From: Isoetes taiwanensis
Lineage: Eukaryota > Streptophyta > Lycopodiopsida > Isoetales > Isoetaceae
Assembly (NCBI GenBank): GCA_021234155.1
Contig: JAJEKV010000281.1
Location: 372,001 to 436,000, forward strand
Length of the DNA stretch: 64,000 bases
Direction: 5' to 3'
The notes under the pieces: generated by a model
The model's database searches: none
Told to the model about the DNA's origin: nothing
What the model saw: the letters and a program-made list of their open reading frames with translations, nothing else
Shown: in pieces, positions 12,143 to 23,139 of the stretch
Numbering within the stretch: position 1 is the stretch's first letter
How the letters are laid out: every line of letters starts with the position of its first letter
Translations under genes and position numbers: made by a program

Positions 12143-13690
12143 ATAGAATAGAATAGAAGGGTTTTTACTATCCATGGAGACCCAGCGGCCTACGTGACCT
12201 AATACAAAGAGTGCAACAGAGTTATTACTGTGCGAATTAAAAAACCTCTGCCCTGAAGTTTTTTCAGGGGAAAGATCGTGGCAGCAATAAGAATGTTGTG
12301 AAACTGTACACATGTACAAAATATGCAAAACACATTACCACGCATCATGAGATGCATGTCACTTGAATGATGACCTTTTGGAGGTACGATAGCCGTGTCC
12401 AATATCATATGTAGGGGCTGGTCAGGCCTGATCAGCTCAGTGTAAGATGTTTGGATCCGATCATATACTGGGCAGCTCTGAAGGGTGTGGCATTCATCCT
12501 CAACGGCTCTTGCGTAGCAACATTGACAAAGCATGTCCTGGCATGGCTCCCCATTCGAGCGACCCATCTCAATTCAGAGATAGTATGTCCCTGTGCGGAT
12601 TGAGGCAATGAGCCTATGCTTTTTCATAGCCAGATGGATGCGCAAGTAACATTGCAGGTCCCATTCCAATGTGGAGTTGATGAGGTGCCAATAATATGAT
12701 GGTCTGACCTGTTCAAATGTGTCGGCATCCCAGAGCTTGTTGAGGAAGCAGGCATCAAGGTATTGCCTCAAGCTTACGTTTGTTTGCACCTGTGCTCCTG
12801 AACATTCTATCTGGCTAGCCACTGAGCTCTCTTGCCTTTCAGCAGGCCTTCAAGAACAGAAGCCCCATTACCACTATGTAGGCCAGGTGAGAGAGACGAG
12901 AATCATCCATACTAGCCACTTTGTGAAAGTAGACGATGTGGCAGTTAAGGGCCACCGTTTGAAAAGGGAAGAAGCATATCTCCTGCAACAGGATTTTGAT
13001 ATGGGACCGTGGACTTCACCCCTATCACCCATGTCAAGAAAGCTTTTTTCACTTGCTCCAATTCATTCCAGGTGGCAAGGAACCCCTAAACTCCAACCCC
13101 ATACAAAAGGAAAGGTTCCACCAAGACCCTGAATAGGTGCGACGGATGAGCCCAATCGTATAGCTCCACTTTATGACTATTGTTCTGCATTGTGTATAAT
13201 GCCTTCCAGCCTGCTGTCAACCGCAACCGAATGGAAGTGTCCCAGTACATGGTACAAGGGAACTCCACTCTCAAGTACTTGTAACTTGATGCCACCTCTA
13301 CATTTTGTTCACGGTAACTGATGGAAGGGATCATTGGCTAGCATGATGACGATATGAGGACCACCTTATTCTTGACCAGGATCCCACGCATGTCTGTCGC
13401 TTGGCAGAATATGTCCAAGGCATCAAGATGGCATTGCATATCCACCGAGGTGTAGGATAAAAGGTCCACATCATCCACATAGATTAGTTGTCTGGCAACC
13501 TGGTGCAACAATTGAATCCCGACCCCACCATTGTCGGCAAGCCAATGCTCGAGCTCATCAATATAGAGTCCAAAGAGTATTGGGGAGAGAGGGCATCCCT
13601 GACGGACATTGATACTGCTATCAAATGGCCTCTCTACCGGTTACAACTGGCCTGAGCTCTTCTCGTATAACTTGTAAACTGCATTCTATA
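12143..13690 (-). mobile_element. 5'-truncated non-LTR retrotransposon (second LINE type), decayed
   Basis: Minus-strand reading in several frames gives reverse transcriptase pieces: NVRQGCPLSPILFGLYIDEL (13551-13610), the catalytic LIYVDDVDLL (YVDD at 13470-13481), VASSYKYLRVEFP (about 13260-13295), and a terminal Cys/His knuckle, CQCCYARAVEDECHTLQSCP (about 12473-12534). The 3' end carries a GGTCACGTAGGCCGCTGGG-like segment and a short tail of TTCTA/GAATA units near 12143-12155, typical of LINEs that end in short tandem repeats. It differs from the L1-type element at the left of the window. Stops and frameshifts show it is inactive. Confidence 0.8.
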
Positions 13691-13699
13691 GATTTGCAA

Positions 13700-14340
13700 A
13701 GACCCTTAGCTCTAGCGAAGCAGCAATAACATTGTCAATTAAACAGAAGTAAGCTTTTGTATGAAAATAGACATGACCATGAATAAATGTTTGGAGTCTC
13801 TTAATCAGAATGCATTCATGAAAACTATCTATTGTAGTTTTACTGCAGACCTATTGTAAATGTTATCAACTGCATCTCAATCCTTGAAATAACATCTTTG
13901 AATGCAATGGTCTGAATGGTACAGGTTTTTGTTTGCTTTGAAATCTAGTCTAGAGAAGTTGATAGAGTATTTGACATGCCTTTTGCCATTTAGGAGTTAA
14001 AAAAAGCAATTCGATGCAAACTTGATATTAACAGCCCATGGAGCAGTAGGAATAGTGTGTGCAACTGGTGAGGCAGTAGCGACTATAGTAGCAGTAGGGT
14101 CAAGATGTAATGGAAGTGGCAGGAGCATCAAGAACAGTGTCGGACTCAGCAGCAGCCATTGCAATATCTTCAAGAGCAGCACTCGGAGAGGTTATAGCAG
14201 CTCTGTGTACAACATCTGCATCCTCAATGTTAGGTGGTCAGAACACCCACACATTGCCCTGGACCAGTGCAACGACTTCCCCAGTACAACGGATGTCCTG
14301 GGATTTCTGTTGCTACAGAGTGAGGTCATGATTGACATAC
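13700..14340 (-). pseudogene. Exon-like minus-strand remnant, unidentified
   Basis: Minus-strand translation of about 14125-14300 gives a coherent run: QDIRCTGEVVALVQGNVWVF, a stop, then PPNIEDADVVHRAAITSP and, further on, AAAESDTVLDAPATSITS. The composition looks like coding sequence. The VVHRAA phrase echoes the VVHRDRAFALAA exon at 11971-12039, so both may belong to one decayed gene cut by the LINE at 12.1-13.7 kb. No family is recognised. Confidence 0.25.
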
Positions 14341-14529
14341 TTTGAAGTGCTCTTCAGCTTCTCCCCCTAACGCAATGTAACATATCTCAATAATGCATCT
14401 GCTACTATAAATTTGGAAGTACGTGGCAGTAAAGGCATTGAACACTAGAATAAATAGTCTTAGCAATATGTACTTGAGCATGGAAGTTTATACCTGTGTC
14501 AGGTGTCATCCAGTGAGGTTTCACCCTAC

Positions 14530-15262
14530 TTCAGTGACTTTGTATTATATTTTTTCTCATAACTGCTCGACTAGAGTTTTGTTTTAAAAGAAATTTGCAA
14601 TAATGAAAAGCCTCATATAGCCCTTTCCAAGGATATCCAATTTGCCTATGTTTGGCCAATATTTGAGAATGAAAACAACAAATTTACAGTCGGATTTAGG
14701 GTTTTGTTACTTTTCAATTACTTGGTATTACATTTTTTTTGCATAATTGTTCAATCAGAGCTTTGTTTTAGGTGCAATTTGCGCTAATAGAAAGCCCTGC
14801 GCTAATAGAAAGCCCTCACAGAGCTCATTCCCGACATATCTAATTTGTCTGTTTTACATTTGGCAAAGTTTTAAAACATAAATCAACAAACTTACAACTA
14901 GATCTAGAGTTTTGGTGCTTTTCAATCATACTAAGAGGTACAACTATTCTCATAATTATCTAACTATAGCTCTTTTGACATGATATTTAGATCAATGTAA
15001 AGCTTTCTCAGAGGCCTTACTGAAGATTCCTAATTGGGCTATGTTGGATCAAGATTTGAGGAAGAAACAACAAATTTTGGGCTGGATTTACATTTTTTGT
15101 TGCTTTCCCATCACTCGATACTATATTTCTTCTTTTAATATTCAATCGAAGCTCTACTTCATATCCGATTGGTGCAAATGGAGAGACCCTTAGATATCTA
15201 ACTTATATATGCTTGCCCAGGATTTGAAGGACAAATCAATGAATTTCTTACTACACTCCGAC
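14530..15262. repeat. About four degenerate tandem copies of a roughly 200-bp unit
   Basis: Each unit carries the same ordered words: a TTTTCAAT(T/C)A(C/T) block, a TATTACATTTTTT-like block, a CATAATTGTTCAATCAGAGCT block, GAAAGCC(C/T), a TATCTAATTTG-like block and AACAAATTT(A/T). Copies begin near 14530, 14710, 14910 and 15100. Inside the second copy GCGCTAATAGAAAGCCCT is itself doubled (about 14785-14815). There is no coding potential. Confidence 0.65.
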
Positions 15263-16299
15263 ACATGGAAAGTGTATCACGAATGGAGCTATTAAAGAAA
15301 ATGGCAGCACCAAATGCTACGAGGATGCAGACACATATAACAATGAAAATTCTAGGAGGGAAACTATCAGGTTAGTAAGCCATTGGATCTCAAAGTAGGT
15401 AGGACTGGACCTAAAAGTTGTTTCTTTCTTTGATACACAATATCTTCGATATCTTTGATGCATGGTTAATCATTGCATATAAATGCCCTGAAAGATTATA
15501 GTGATTTATGACATGTTCTAATATGCTGGACATATAGCTCAGCAGTGCAAGTTTGCAGGATAGAATAGTTTAATTAAATACATGAACTACAGTTTGATAC
15601 AACAAAATGGTTATTGTGTGTTAATTCATGATGGGAATATGCTACTGGATAATGGGTTCCATATATCATGAAAATGCAATTAAGAATGTTGAATGCAAAC
15701 TGAACATGCTGATGTAGAATTGTTAGATTAATAATTTAAAGCTTGAATCTAATGGTTGCATAAGAGCATGATAAACATGGCCCTTTAAGCCGTATAATCT
15801 GGATAGTATGTTGCAAGAAGGAAAAGATAAGATAAGATGAACATACAAAAAGCTGGGATGTTACGACAAATCAGGTTAGAATGTCTTTACTATATGAAAC
15901 ATACATAATTTTGCACACTGAATAGAAAAACCGAGAATAAATATTGCTTATTTTGGTATCAGTTCTAAATGAGGTTTATATAAAATTTTAGAATAGAGAA
16001 AATAAGTTTAGATATTGCTGCTTATGTTGGCTTGTCATTCTATCCTCGACAAATTATGGCTGTGGCATAGTTATTAGAAACTATTAAACAAGCGGCAATG
16101 CTTGAAGGTACATTGTTCAGGCGCTATAGCTTGCATGCAATTTCTAGATGCAAAGTGCCATTATGGCATTCACTGGCCTATATATGGGCGTCCAACTAAG
16201 ACCACGTGCGCTACTCCATTTATGGTGCACCATTGGTGCTCCACCTCTCTTTAAGTCCGTTAAACAATAACCCACCTAACGAAATTTTATGATGGGGGA
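15263..16299. other. Mostly empty; one exon-like plus-strand stretch
   Basis: At about 15258-15372 (plus) a short frame including MELLKKMAAPNATRMQTHIT ends at a GTTAGT donor-like sequence. It may be a fragment of a former gene, but nothing nearby confirms it. The rest is A/T-rich with no signal seen. Confidence 0.25.
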
Positions 16300-16304
16300 G
16301 GTGC

Positions 16305-16453
16305 AGACACATCAATAGGATTCCATCCCAATGAAATGTCAAACCTACAAATTTAGAATTGTTTAAACATTTGACTTACACATCAATAGGATTTCCATCC
16401 CAATGAAATGTCATACCTAGAAATTTAGAGTTGTTTAAACATTTGACTTACGA
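16305..16453. repeat. Two-copy tandem duplication, about 74 bp
   Basis: ACACATCAATAGGATT through TTTAAACATTTGACTTAC occurs twice in direct succession (about 16305-16380 and 16379-16453) with only a few differences. Confidence 0.85.
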
Positions 16454-16535
16454 ATGAAGACAAAATAAATAAATAAAGAACTAACATTAGAGTTTATATA
16501 GAACAATATGGCTTTGGTGTCTTCTTCTTTCACAA

Positions 16536-17003
16536 AAACTTAATGAGGATGCATCTAATAACAAAAACTTACTTGAGGATGCATCTAATATGTAGCATAA
16601 TAACAGGGGGTTTTCTTTGTGTTTTTGTACGCTTTTCACAAAGGTTTTCCTAAGATTTCATGGCGTATTCGAATGGATGTACTAATGCGTACATCTAGAG
16701 TGCACCATTTCTTAGGCGTTGATTTAGCTTTTTTTTTTTCAATGGTCCAACATCCAAGGGCTCACAACAAAAGCCCTCTTTTTATTTTAGTTGCCATTTT
16801 CAGAGTTTTGCATGCAAGCATCGTGCCATCATGTTTTTAGGGTTATTTTAGGGTTAGGAAGAAAGAAGGCAAGAATCGAAAGCAATACAATGCTGCAGGG
16901 TTCGAACATGCTTCAAGATTCAGGGTTCGAACATGCTTCAAGATTCAGCATTCGGCTTCAAGAATAGGCTTCAAGATTTGACATTCGGCTTGAAGATCTA
17001 GCA
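16536..17003. repeat. Short local direct repeats
   Basis: AGGATGCATCTAATA is repeated at about 16543-16590. GGGTTCGAACATGCTTCAAG is repeated at 16900-16940. Variants of GGCTTCAAGATT follow up to about 17003. The stretch between holds an A/T-rich frame of no evident meaning. Confidence 0.6.
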
Positions 17004-17186
17004 TTTAGATTCAGAAGCTGATGAAAGCAAAAATGCACAGGAAATTGAAGAGTGCCATTGCTACGGCCAGTTCTTTGGTAGAATTTTTCAAGACATGTAT
17101 CTTGGTCAATAGAGTAATCATTTCAGTACTTGAAGTGGAGTATGACAGAATCCGGTTGAGCATACTGGACGATATTTGGCTTCTAG

Positions 17187-17560
17187 GGTTACAATGGCTT
17201 CCTCTTCTTCGCAGCCTGTGGAACGTATCTTTTGTTGTGCTTAACATAAACTTTTTTCATTTCCTTAAGGGATGGTTAGAGGTTCGACAGTTGTTGCAGA
17301 CTCTCAACGTTGATTCGAATGCTACGTCTGCTGGAACTACTGTCTCTACTCAGGTTTGTGCTTCAATAACCGTTATATGCTGTCTATGCGTGTCATTGAA
17401 TCTGCTTTTTGCATCAGGACGTATCCTCATGAAACAATGATCCACAATCAAGGAATGGAAACACAGCACGGGAGCATACTATGGAAGGTGATGTTTACTA
17501 TGCTCCAAATGGCTATGTGATACCTCAAGGTTATGTCTACAACTATGCTTCTGGAAGTTG
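17187..17560 (+). pseudogene. Exon-like remnant resembling the N-terminus of a YTH (ECT-type) RNA-binding protein
   Basis: MASSSSQPVERIF begins at 17187. After a TTGTTGCAG acceptor comes TLNVDSNATSAGTTVSTQ and a CAG/GTTTGT donor; after a further acceptor come NNDPQSRNGNTAREHTMEGD and YYAPNGYVIPQGYVYNYASG, ending near 17560. Plant ECT proteins (m6A readers) have a Tyr/Gly/Pro-rich N-terminus of this style, but the YTH domain itself is not present. An in-frame TGA shortly after the third acceptor argues for decay. The assignment is tentative. Confidence 0.3.
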
Positions 17561-17564
17561 GTGC

Positions 17565-18575
17565 TTACCAGGCGAATGATGGAGCCGCCAAACAGAGGCG
17601 AAATATGGTGGTTGCCGGTGTGGCCATCAGCACTCTTGTTGCAGCCAAATTGCTGTTCAGTTTTTTCTGGAATCGGGACCGAGGTGAGTATGAGCTTATA
17701 CTTTTCTTGCTGGACAAATTCTATTAAATCCTAGTACAATCAACTGCATTTTTCTATTAGGTCATAGGCATTTGTGGACTTTCCATCTTGCATTAGAGCA
17801 TTTCCATCTTGCAGGCACGAACAGAAGGAAGAAATGATGATCTGTTTGCTTCTGATTTCCATCAGTGGGAATTATCCTGGATGGACAACTCTGTCAATTC
17901 ATTGGAAAAGGATTCTCACATTTACAACTTTTCAGCGATATCTCACCTATTTCCCGTAGCTGGCATTTTTGTGCAACGTCGCAATGCAGACACAAGTTTC
18001 TATTGCAAATCTATATGCTTATATGTACAGAAGCAAGGCATTCCATAAGTTACAGAACACTTCTCATGTATAACATGAATCTGTATATTAAACTTTATAT
18101 GCTAATGAGATTGCAGACATGCAAGCACTTCAATATCCAGAATGGATTAGAGAAGCTGTAAAGTACGGGCTGTCTTTCTAGAAAATGGCTTTGCCCATTT
18201 GAGATATTGAAAACAACTTACATTATCTCAGAATCCACTCATATTCATATTGTATCTTTTCCTTTATTGTTCATCTAATATATCATTGTTACTAGCTTGC
18301 AGATTATATTGCACTGCGAAAACGAGAGCGTGCACAAGCAAGGAAGGGCAATTCTTGCCATCATCGAAAATTCTTTTCCATCATGTATGTGTTCATCCAG
18401 TTTCTTTGTTTCAGAAACAGGTCTTTGGTGCATTATAGGAACACGCAAGAAGTCGCTCCTCCAGTTTATATCATATTCAACTGGCACAAATATATGGATT
18501 TTGAGGCCTATGTAACTGGAATAATGAGAGCATTTATAGGCAAAATTTGGAAGCTGTATATTTGGAAGCTGTAGT
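17565..18575 (+). CDS. Unidentified multi-exon gene or gene remnant with one membrane segment
   Basis: A chain of exon-like pieces with AG/GT borders lies on the plus strand. They are ANDGAAKQRRNMVVAG followed by a hydrophobic helix (ISTLVAAKLLFSFFW) to a GTGAGT donor at 17684; ARTEGRNDDLFASDFHQWEL from 17815; MQALQYPEWIREAVK from about 18114; and IALRKRERAQARKGN from about 18305, with an open frame that then runs to about 18573. The basic RKRERAQARK helix and single membrane span are the only visible traits. The phase at the 17684/17815 junction does not fit the best frames, so the gene may be broken or my exon borders wrong. No family is recognised. Confidence 0.35.
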
Positions 18576-19143
18576 GTCGGTGATTCATTAGAGAAAACTT
18601 GAGAATGGAGAGAAGATATCTTGGTTGCTGCAAAACATATCTTCATGTTTAACTGCCATGTTCTGCAATGATGTCATGCTATGCACTTATTTTATCATAT
18701 TCATTACTACTTAGTTCTGGCTACCAAGTTCCTTAAATTTTGAGTAAGTTGACTACATGCATGCTTCATTTTGTTTACAAGTGTTGCTTATTCCATAAAG
18801 AAAGATGTGCTATTCCATGAGTTACTCTATTCTGGTATGTTGATATTCAAGAAAGACTTCACAACAATTGAGATAACTTCAATATCTTCTCCAAACATCT
18901 TAAAAAACATTGATTAGCAGGATTTTTAGTACCTCCATTAATCAAAGTAGGGTATTCGGAGTCTCAGGCTCAAAGTCTAAATTTGGAGCCTATAAATTAT
19001 GCAATTTAAAATATATAGTTTGCAATAACACATTATTCATTTTGTACTTTTATTTTATTTTGATTTTGATTTTTTGTTTACCTCAGAGTTTATCTATGTT
19101 TGTTTCTTTTGGGGCCCGAAGGGCCCAAAATTTTTTCTAGTAT
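18576..19143. other. No supported gene
   Basis: The sequence is A/T-rich. A short G/C-rich palindromic word (GGGCCCGAAGGGCCC, 19113-19127) stands just before the foldback element. Confidence 0.5.
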
Positions 19144-19590
19144 AACAACCAACATAACTACTATTAACATTAATTAACACAAACCATTACATTAAACATG
19201 TTTAAAATTAAATTCCCCCTTAAACCCCCTTTTGTTTGGGTGCATATTCACCTGGGGTGACGTGAGGGCGAGAGCCCTGTAATTATGTTTTGCACGTACA
19301 AAATCAATACCATATAGTATATTGCCTGAAATCTTATAGTATTTTACAAATCTTGTTATACAGTATAACAAATTTTATATATCCATACCCCACAAACGAG
19401 GAACTTTGTGTACGGTGTAGATTAAGGAATAAGGGGAGAATATGCCTATCCAATAGCTCTCGTTGCTCGGAGTCACCCCCGTGTGAATATGCACCCAAAC
19501 AAAAGGGGGTTTAAGGGGGAATTTAATTTTAAACATGTTTAATGTAATGGTTTGTGTTAATTAATGTTAATAGTAGTTATGTTGGTTGTT
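19144..19590. mobile_element. Foldback element: near-perfect inverted arms of about 106 bp around a 220-bp centre
   Basis: The left arm runs from AACAACCAACATAACT at 19144 to GCATATTCAC at about 19251. The right arm, from GTGAATATGC (about 19483) to GTTGTT at 19590, is its reverse complement with essentially no mismatch. Weaker inverted similarity continues inward (GGGGTGAC/GTCACCCC). There is no gene inside. The near-identity of the arms suggests a recent or conversion-maintained element. No clear target duplication was seen. Confidence 0.85.
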
Positions 19591-19927
19591 TCCATTTCTT
19601 TTAACCCATTTCTTTTAACACCTAGTGCTTTAGGCATCGAAAAGCAGAGAGTTAGTCTCCTAAATTTTTGGTCACAATCTTTATTTTCTGGTTCGCATTT
19701 TTATTTGCTATCAAAATCCGACAAATAATCATTAGTTTATATTCAAAATCTGGTGGAGCATGATATTTACTGGCAAATTATCTGATTAGAGCTTATTTGG
19801 GGATTTAAAAGCCTGGCTTTAATATATTGCTTAAGAAAAAGAAAAACAACTTTTCGAACTCTAATTGAACTTGATTATTCTACCACATCAGAGATTGTAC
19901 AAATATGAAATATTACAGGGAAAATCC
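19591..19927. other. Intergenic; downstream flank of the receptor kinase
   Basis: A/T-rich, with TTTCTTTTAAC doubled at 19597-19621. It is the 3' flank of the minus-strand kinase gene and may hold its polyadenylation region. Confidence 0.5.
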
Positions 19928-21529
19928 TCATCTTCCAGCAGAAAGGGGTTGGGAGATATTAGTTTGGCCACTAGTAGAAGCAGAACTGCCATGGCCACTA
20001 CCACTGGAAGCAAATGATATGGTAGAAGTTCTAGAGGAGAAATTATCCTTGAGCTTCCTTTGCTGGAAAAAATGCATAATAGGTGCCACGGTCCCCTGCA
20101 ACATTTGAAGAACAGCAGACATGGAAGGGCGTTCAAATGGCTCCCCTTGCATGCAAAGGAATGCTATCTGGATCACCCTTTTAGCTTGAGGTTTATCCAC
20201 AGAGTTCATAATTGCAGGATCTACAAGCTCAGACGGGAAATAATCTTGCCTCTCAAAACTTGAGACTGCATCTGAAAGGGTCCTCCCTGACATGTGAGTA
20301 ATCCGTTTTCCACCAACAATTTCTAACATAATAACTCCAAAGCTGTAGACATCAGACTTCTCAGTTATATTCCCTCCTATAATGCACTCTGGTGCAATGT
20401 AAGTAGGAGTTCCTCTGATTGTCAGAGTTGCTATCATACTCTCATCTCTGGATAACAGCCTAGACAGACCAAAATCAGCAACTTTAGCATTGAATTGGGC
20501 ATCCAGTAGTATGTTCTGAGGCTTCAGATCTAAGTGTAAAACTTTGCTCCTGCATTGTTCATGCAAATAAACCATACCACTTGCAACTCCAAGCATTATG
20601 TTAAATCTGCATTCCCAGCTCAAAGGGCAGTCTGTATTCTTAAAGATCCAAGTTTCTAAAGACCCTTTTGACATGTATTCATAGACCAGAATTCTGTGAG
20701 ACCCTTCATAGCAGTAACCTACAAGCTCAACAAGGTTCCAGTGTCTAATCATGGCAAGAATTGAAATTTCTTGAGTAAATTCTCCATTTTCTTCTTTAAG
20801 TACCTTCACAGCAACATCTGTGCCTGCTGCTGTCCATCCTCTGTACACAGTGGCAAATCCTCCTTCTCCAACAGTTTTGCTAAATGAATTTGTCATCTCT
20901 TTGATTTGAACGTATGTGTATCTTCTGAGACCGATCTCCAGAGGCATTTCTTTGGATTTCTTAGCAGTTGGCTTTTTATATTTGAAGAAATACAGTGCAA
21001 CCAAACCAACAAAGATCAAAAAGAGCAAAGCTCCAAAAATAGCACCTATAATGGCACCAACGGAAGAGGGTTTTTTCTTCCCACCCACCCAAAGATAAGC
21101 TACATAACTCTGATCCTTTACTGCTAACAGAGTGCCCAATTCATCAGTAGCAGAGTATGCCAAATAGCATGACTGATCTGTTCCGTTGAAAAAAGCGCCA
21201 TAGCAGCTGCTGTCTGTGGTGCATAAACCAAGGCATTCGGAATCGGAAGCAGTACTTACATTTGCCTTTTCTGTATTTATACTAGAAGAGAATGTAACTC
21301 CTGTTATTTTGATGAAAGCTGTGGTGTATCCACTTCCTTTTTGACATCCTCCAAAGCTGTTGGAAGAACTCTTGAGAACAAATGTATTAGGGCAAGAACA
21401 GCTGCCGGAGTCACAAATTCCATATGATCCACAGATGTTTGTGCCGCTGCAGAGGGAAGAATTAGAAGCTGCGTGTACTGATAAGATTAGAAGCAGCAGA
21501 GCTATGGATCTGAGGAGGAAATGCTCCAT
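19928..21529 (-). CDS. Receptor-like serine/threonine kinase, G-type lectin receptor kinase (SD2-5-like) without the lectin domain
   Basis: This is an intact single-exon gene of 533 residues, probably a plasma-membrane receptor kinase. The order is: signal peptide (1-20, hydrophobic ALLLLILSVHA), Cys-rich EGF-like segment (27-62), PAN-like Cys segment (about 70-125), membrane helix (about 158-182), then a kinase domain (about 216-490). Kinase motifs are VGEGGFATVYRG (220-231), AVKVLKEE with Lys242, HLDLKPQN (332-339), ADFGLSRLL (from 351) and YIAPE (377-381). The Arg of HRD is replaced by Leu, so this is a non-RD kinase, as in SD2-5-type proteins. The B-lectin domain expected in the roughly 800-residue family is absent. 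The tail (490-533) is Ser/Gly-rich. The start has the signal peptide directly after Met. Confidence 0.93.
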   Translation of the reverse strand: MEHFLLRSIALLLLILSVHAASNSSLCSGTNICGSYGICDSGSCSCPNTFVLKSSSNSFGGCQKGSGYTTAFIKITGVTFSSSINTEKANVSTASDSECLGLCTTDSSCYGAFFNGTDQSCYLAYSATDELGTLLAVKDQSYVAYLWVGGKKKPSSVGAIIGAIFGALLFLIFVGLVALYFFKYKKPTAKKSKEMPLEIGLRRYTYVQIKEMTNSFSKTVGEGGFATVYRGWTAAGTDVAVKVLKEENGEFTQEISILAMIRHWNLVELVGYCYEGSHRILVYEYMSKGSLETWIFKNTDCPLSWECRFNIMLGVASGMVYLHEQCRSKVLHLDLKPQNILLDAQFNAKVADFGLSRLLSRDESMIATLTIRGTPTYIAPECIIGGNITEKSDVYSFGVIMLEIVGGKRITHMSGRTLSDAVSSFERQDYFPSELVDPAIMNSVDKPQAKRVIQIAFLCMQGEPFERPSMSAVLQMLQGTVAPIMHFFQQRKLKDNFSSRTSTISFASSGSGHGSSASTSGQTNISQPLSAGR

Positions 21530-22307
21530 TCCTCTGCGCCTTGGTTCATGTCAGGTCATCTGGTTCCTGGTCAAGTGTTCTTCACCCCTCTTTCTTTTAT
21601 TTGAAGGGGATTTTTTTTTGGCGCTTAACGGCATGCTGTTGCATAATAAGTTAGGTCGTGGTGATATTCCATATGGCCTGCAGTGCCCAGCGCATTGCCA
21701 TAGCGGTAAAATGTTATAGCCAGCCCCCGGGGTAAAATGTTATAGCCAGCCTTAGATGGCAAAAAAAATATGCTGTCCACAAAAATGCCGTGTAATTTTT
21801 TTTGGCGTGACACGGATATACCACGGATATGCCCGTGGCTATAACATGATGCATCCAATATATACGGCGCTCCAGCGCATTGTCCCCGCGGACACGACCC
21901 GAGCCTCCCACGAACCTTCTTCACGTTTTGACATTTTTGCTTGCGCGTTTAGCACGTCTATCCATTTTCAACGCTCCAACATGGATGATGTTTTTAAAAC
22001 TTAGTAAAAACAAAAAACCATTGCTTCGTCTTTCTTGCCTCCTTCATAAACAAGTTGTTGCATTCTTCCTCCCAAGTGGGCCTATTACAACACTTGAATA
22101 CTTAACAAAGGACTCACGATAAAAAGTCGTAGCCTAGTATTACTAGTAAACTACAAATATGCAAAAGAGGATTTGCAAATTTTCAAGAAGTCCCCATAAT
22201 TGAAGGACCAAGAGGATCTATCTTTGAGCAATTTTCACCTAATTTAAGCATCAAGGAAGCAAGCCCTAATGGAAGTCATAAAGAAAATGCCGTTAAACAT
22301 TATCCTC
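21530..22307. other. 5' flank of the receptor kinase, with a 20-bp direct repeat
   Basis: GTAAAATGTTATAGCCAGCC occurs twice (21707-21726 and 21732-21751) about 180-220 bp upstream of the kinase start. TATA-like A/T stretches flank it. No gene is supported up to 22307. Confidence 0.5.
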
Positions 22308-22470
22308 CTATATTACAATGTTAGATAGATAGATAGATAGATAGATAGTATTTTAATGTCACACCACTAGGCAGCATCCAACTGGATATGTGACGGTGTC
22401 CATCGCGCCCTAATCTGGACGGTCAGGATTTGATCAAACAATTGGACAGTTAAGATGATGCAAAGTAAGA
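22308..22470 (+). repeat. Dispersed repeat, copy 2, with a (GATA)n microsatellite
   Basis: It matches 1618-1760 in order (see that entry). It contains six to seven AGAT units at about 22323-22348, absent from the other copy. Confidence 0.5.
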
Positions 22471-22565
22471 AGTTTTCATTTTTAGGTCAGTGGTTTCGTG
22501 CCGCCATAGCCATCCTGTGCCTCGCCACAATCTAAATTGTTGATTATGGATCGAGTCGAACTCTT

Positions 22566-22967
22566 GTGATCGTCATTCTGGCAAGCAGTTTGGAGGGGTC
22601 CCCTCCCCCAAAAAACACCTCTTTTCTTTCTATACCCCTAATGTGGCCTAAGCCCTTTCTGGAAGGAGGCATGGCCTCTTTGTTTTGCGGACTCCTTCAA
22701 CAGCTTCTGACAGTCTCAAGATCCATCGACCATTGCAACATTATTGGATCCCTACAAGCTTTTAAGCTTGGAAGTGTTGTGGGCATCGATTTAAGACCCG
22801 ATCGAGCTTCTTCAGATATGAGCAACGGTATTTTCTATGTTTTGCTAAAGAACGGCCAAGCTTTTAAGCTTAGAAATGTTGCCCTTGAAGCAAACTTTGG
22901 TTGCAAGACGGCATTCAGAATTACAACAAATGGATTTTTCTATGTCAAGGTATTGCAAACTTGCTAA
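22566..22967 (+). CDS. Unidentified exon-like open frame
   Basis: The 133-codon frame includes VGIDLRPDRASSDMSNGIFY and LKNGQAFKLRNVALEANFGC and reads on to ITTNGFFYVK, followed by an AAG/GTATTG donor-like site at about 22950. The phrase QAFKL occurs twice (around 22760 and 22858), each over a CAAGCTTTTAAGCTT palindrome, so a small internal duplication may be present. The composition looks like coding sequence but the protein is not recognised. Confidence 0.3.
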   Translation: MIVILASSLEGSPPPKNTSFLSIPLMWPKPFLEGGMASLFCGLLQQLLTVSRSIDHCNIIGSLQAFKLGSVVGIDLRPDRASSDMSNGIFYVLLKNGQAFKLRNVALEANFGCKTAFRITTNGFFYVKVLQTC

Positions 22968-23139
22968 AATCGTGTATGCAACGCTGAATTGCGAATCATG
23001 CTTACTCTGTTTATTTTGCTTGTTGAATATGGAACATAGCTTGGAACCTATGCAAGTAACAATAGTTTTTGCTAGTACTGTTGTTGTAGTAGATTCACAT
23101 TCTCAAGCTTCCAGATTGCAATGTTTTCAAAGGCATATG

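Noticed and set aside
16833-16860. TTTAGGG-like words suggesting an internal telomere repeat
   Set aside because: Only two or three imperfect units (TTTTAGGGTTATTTTAGGGTT); common by chance in A/T-rich DNA.
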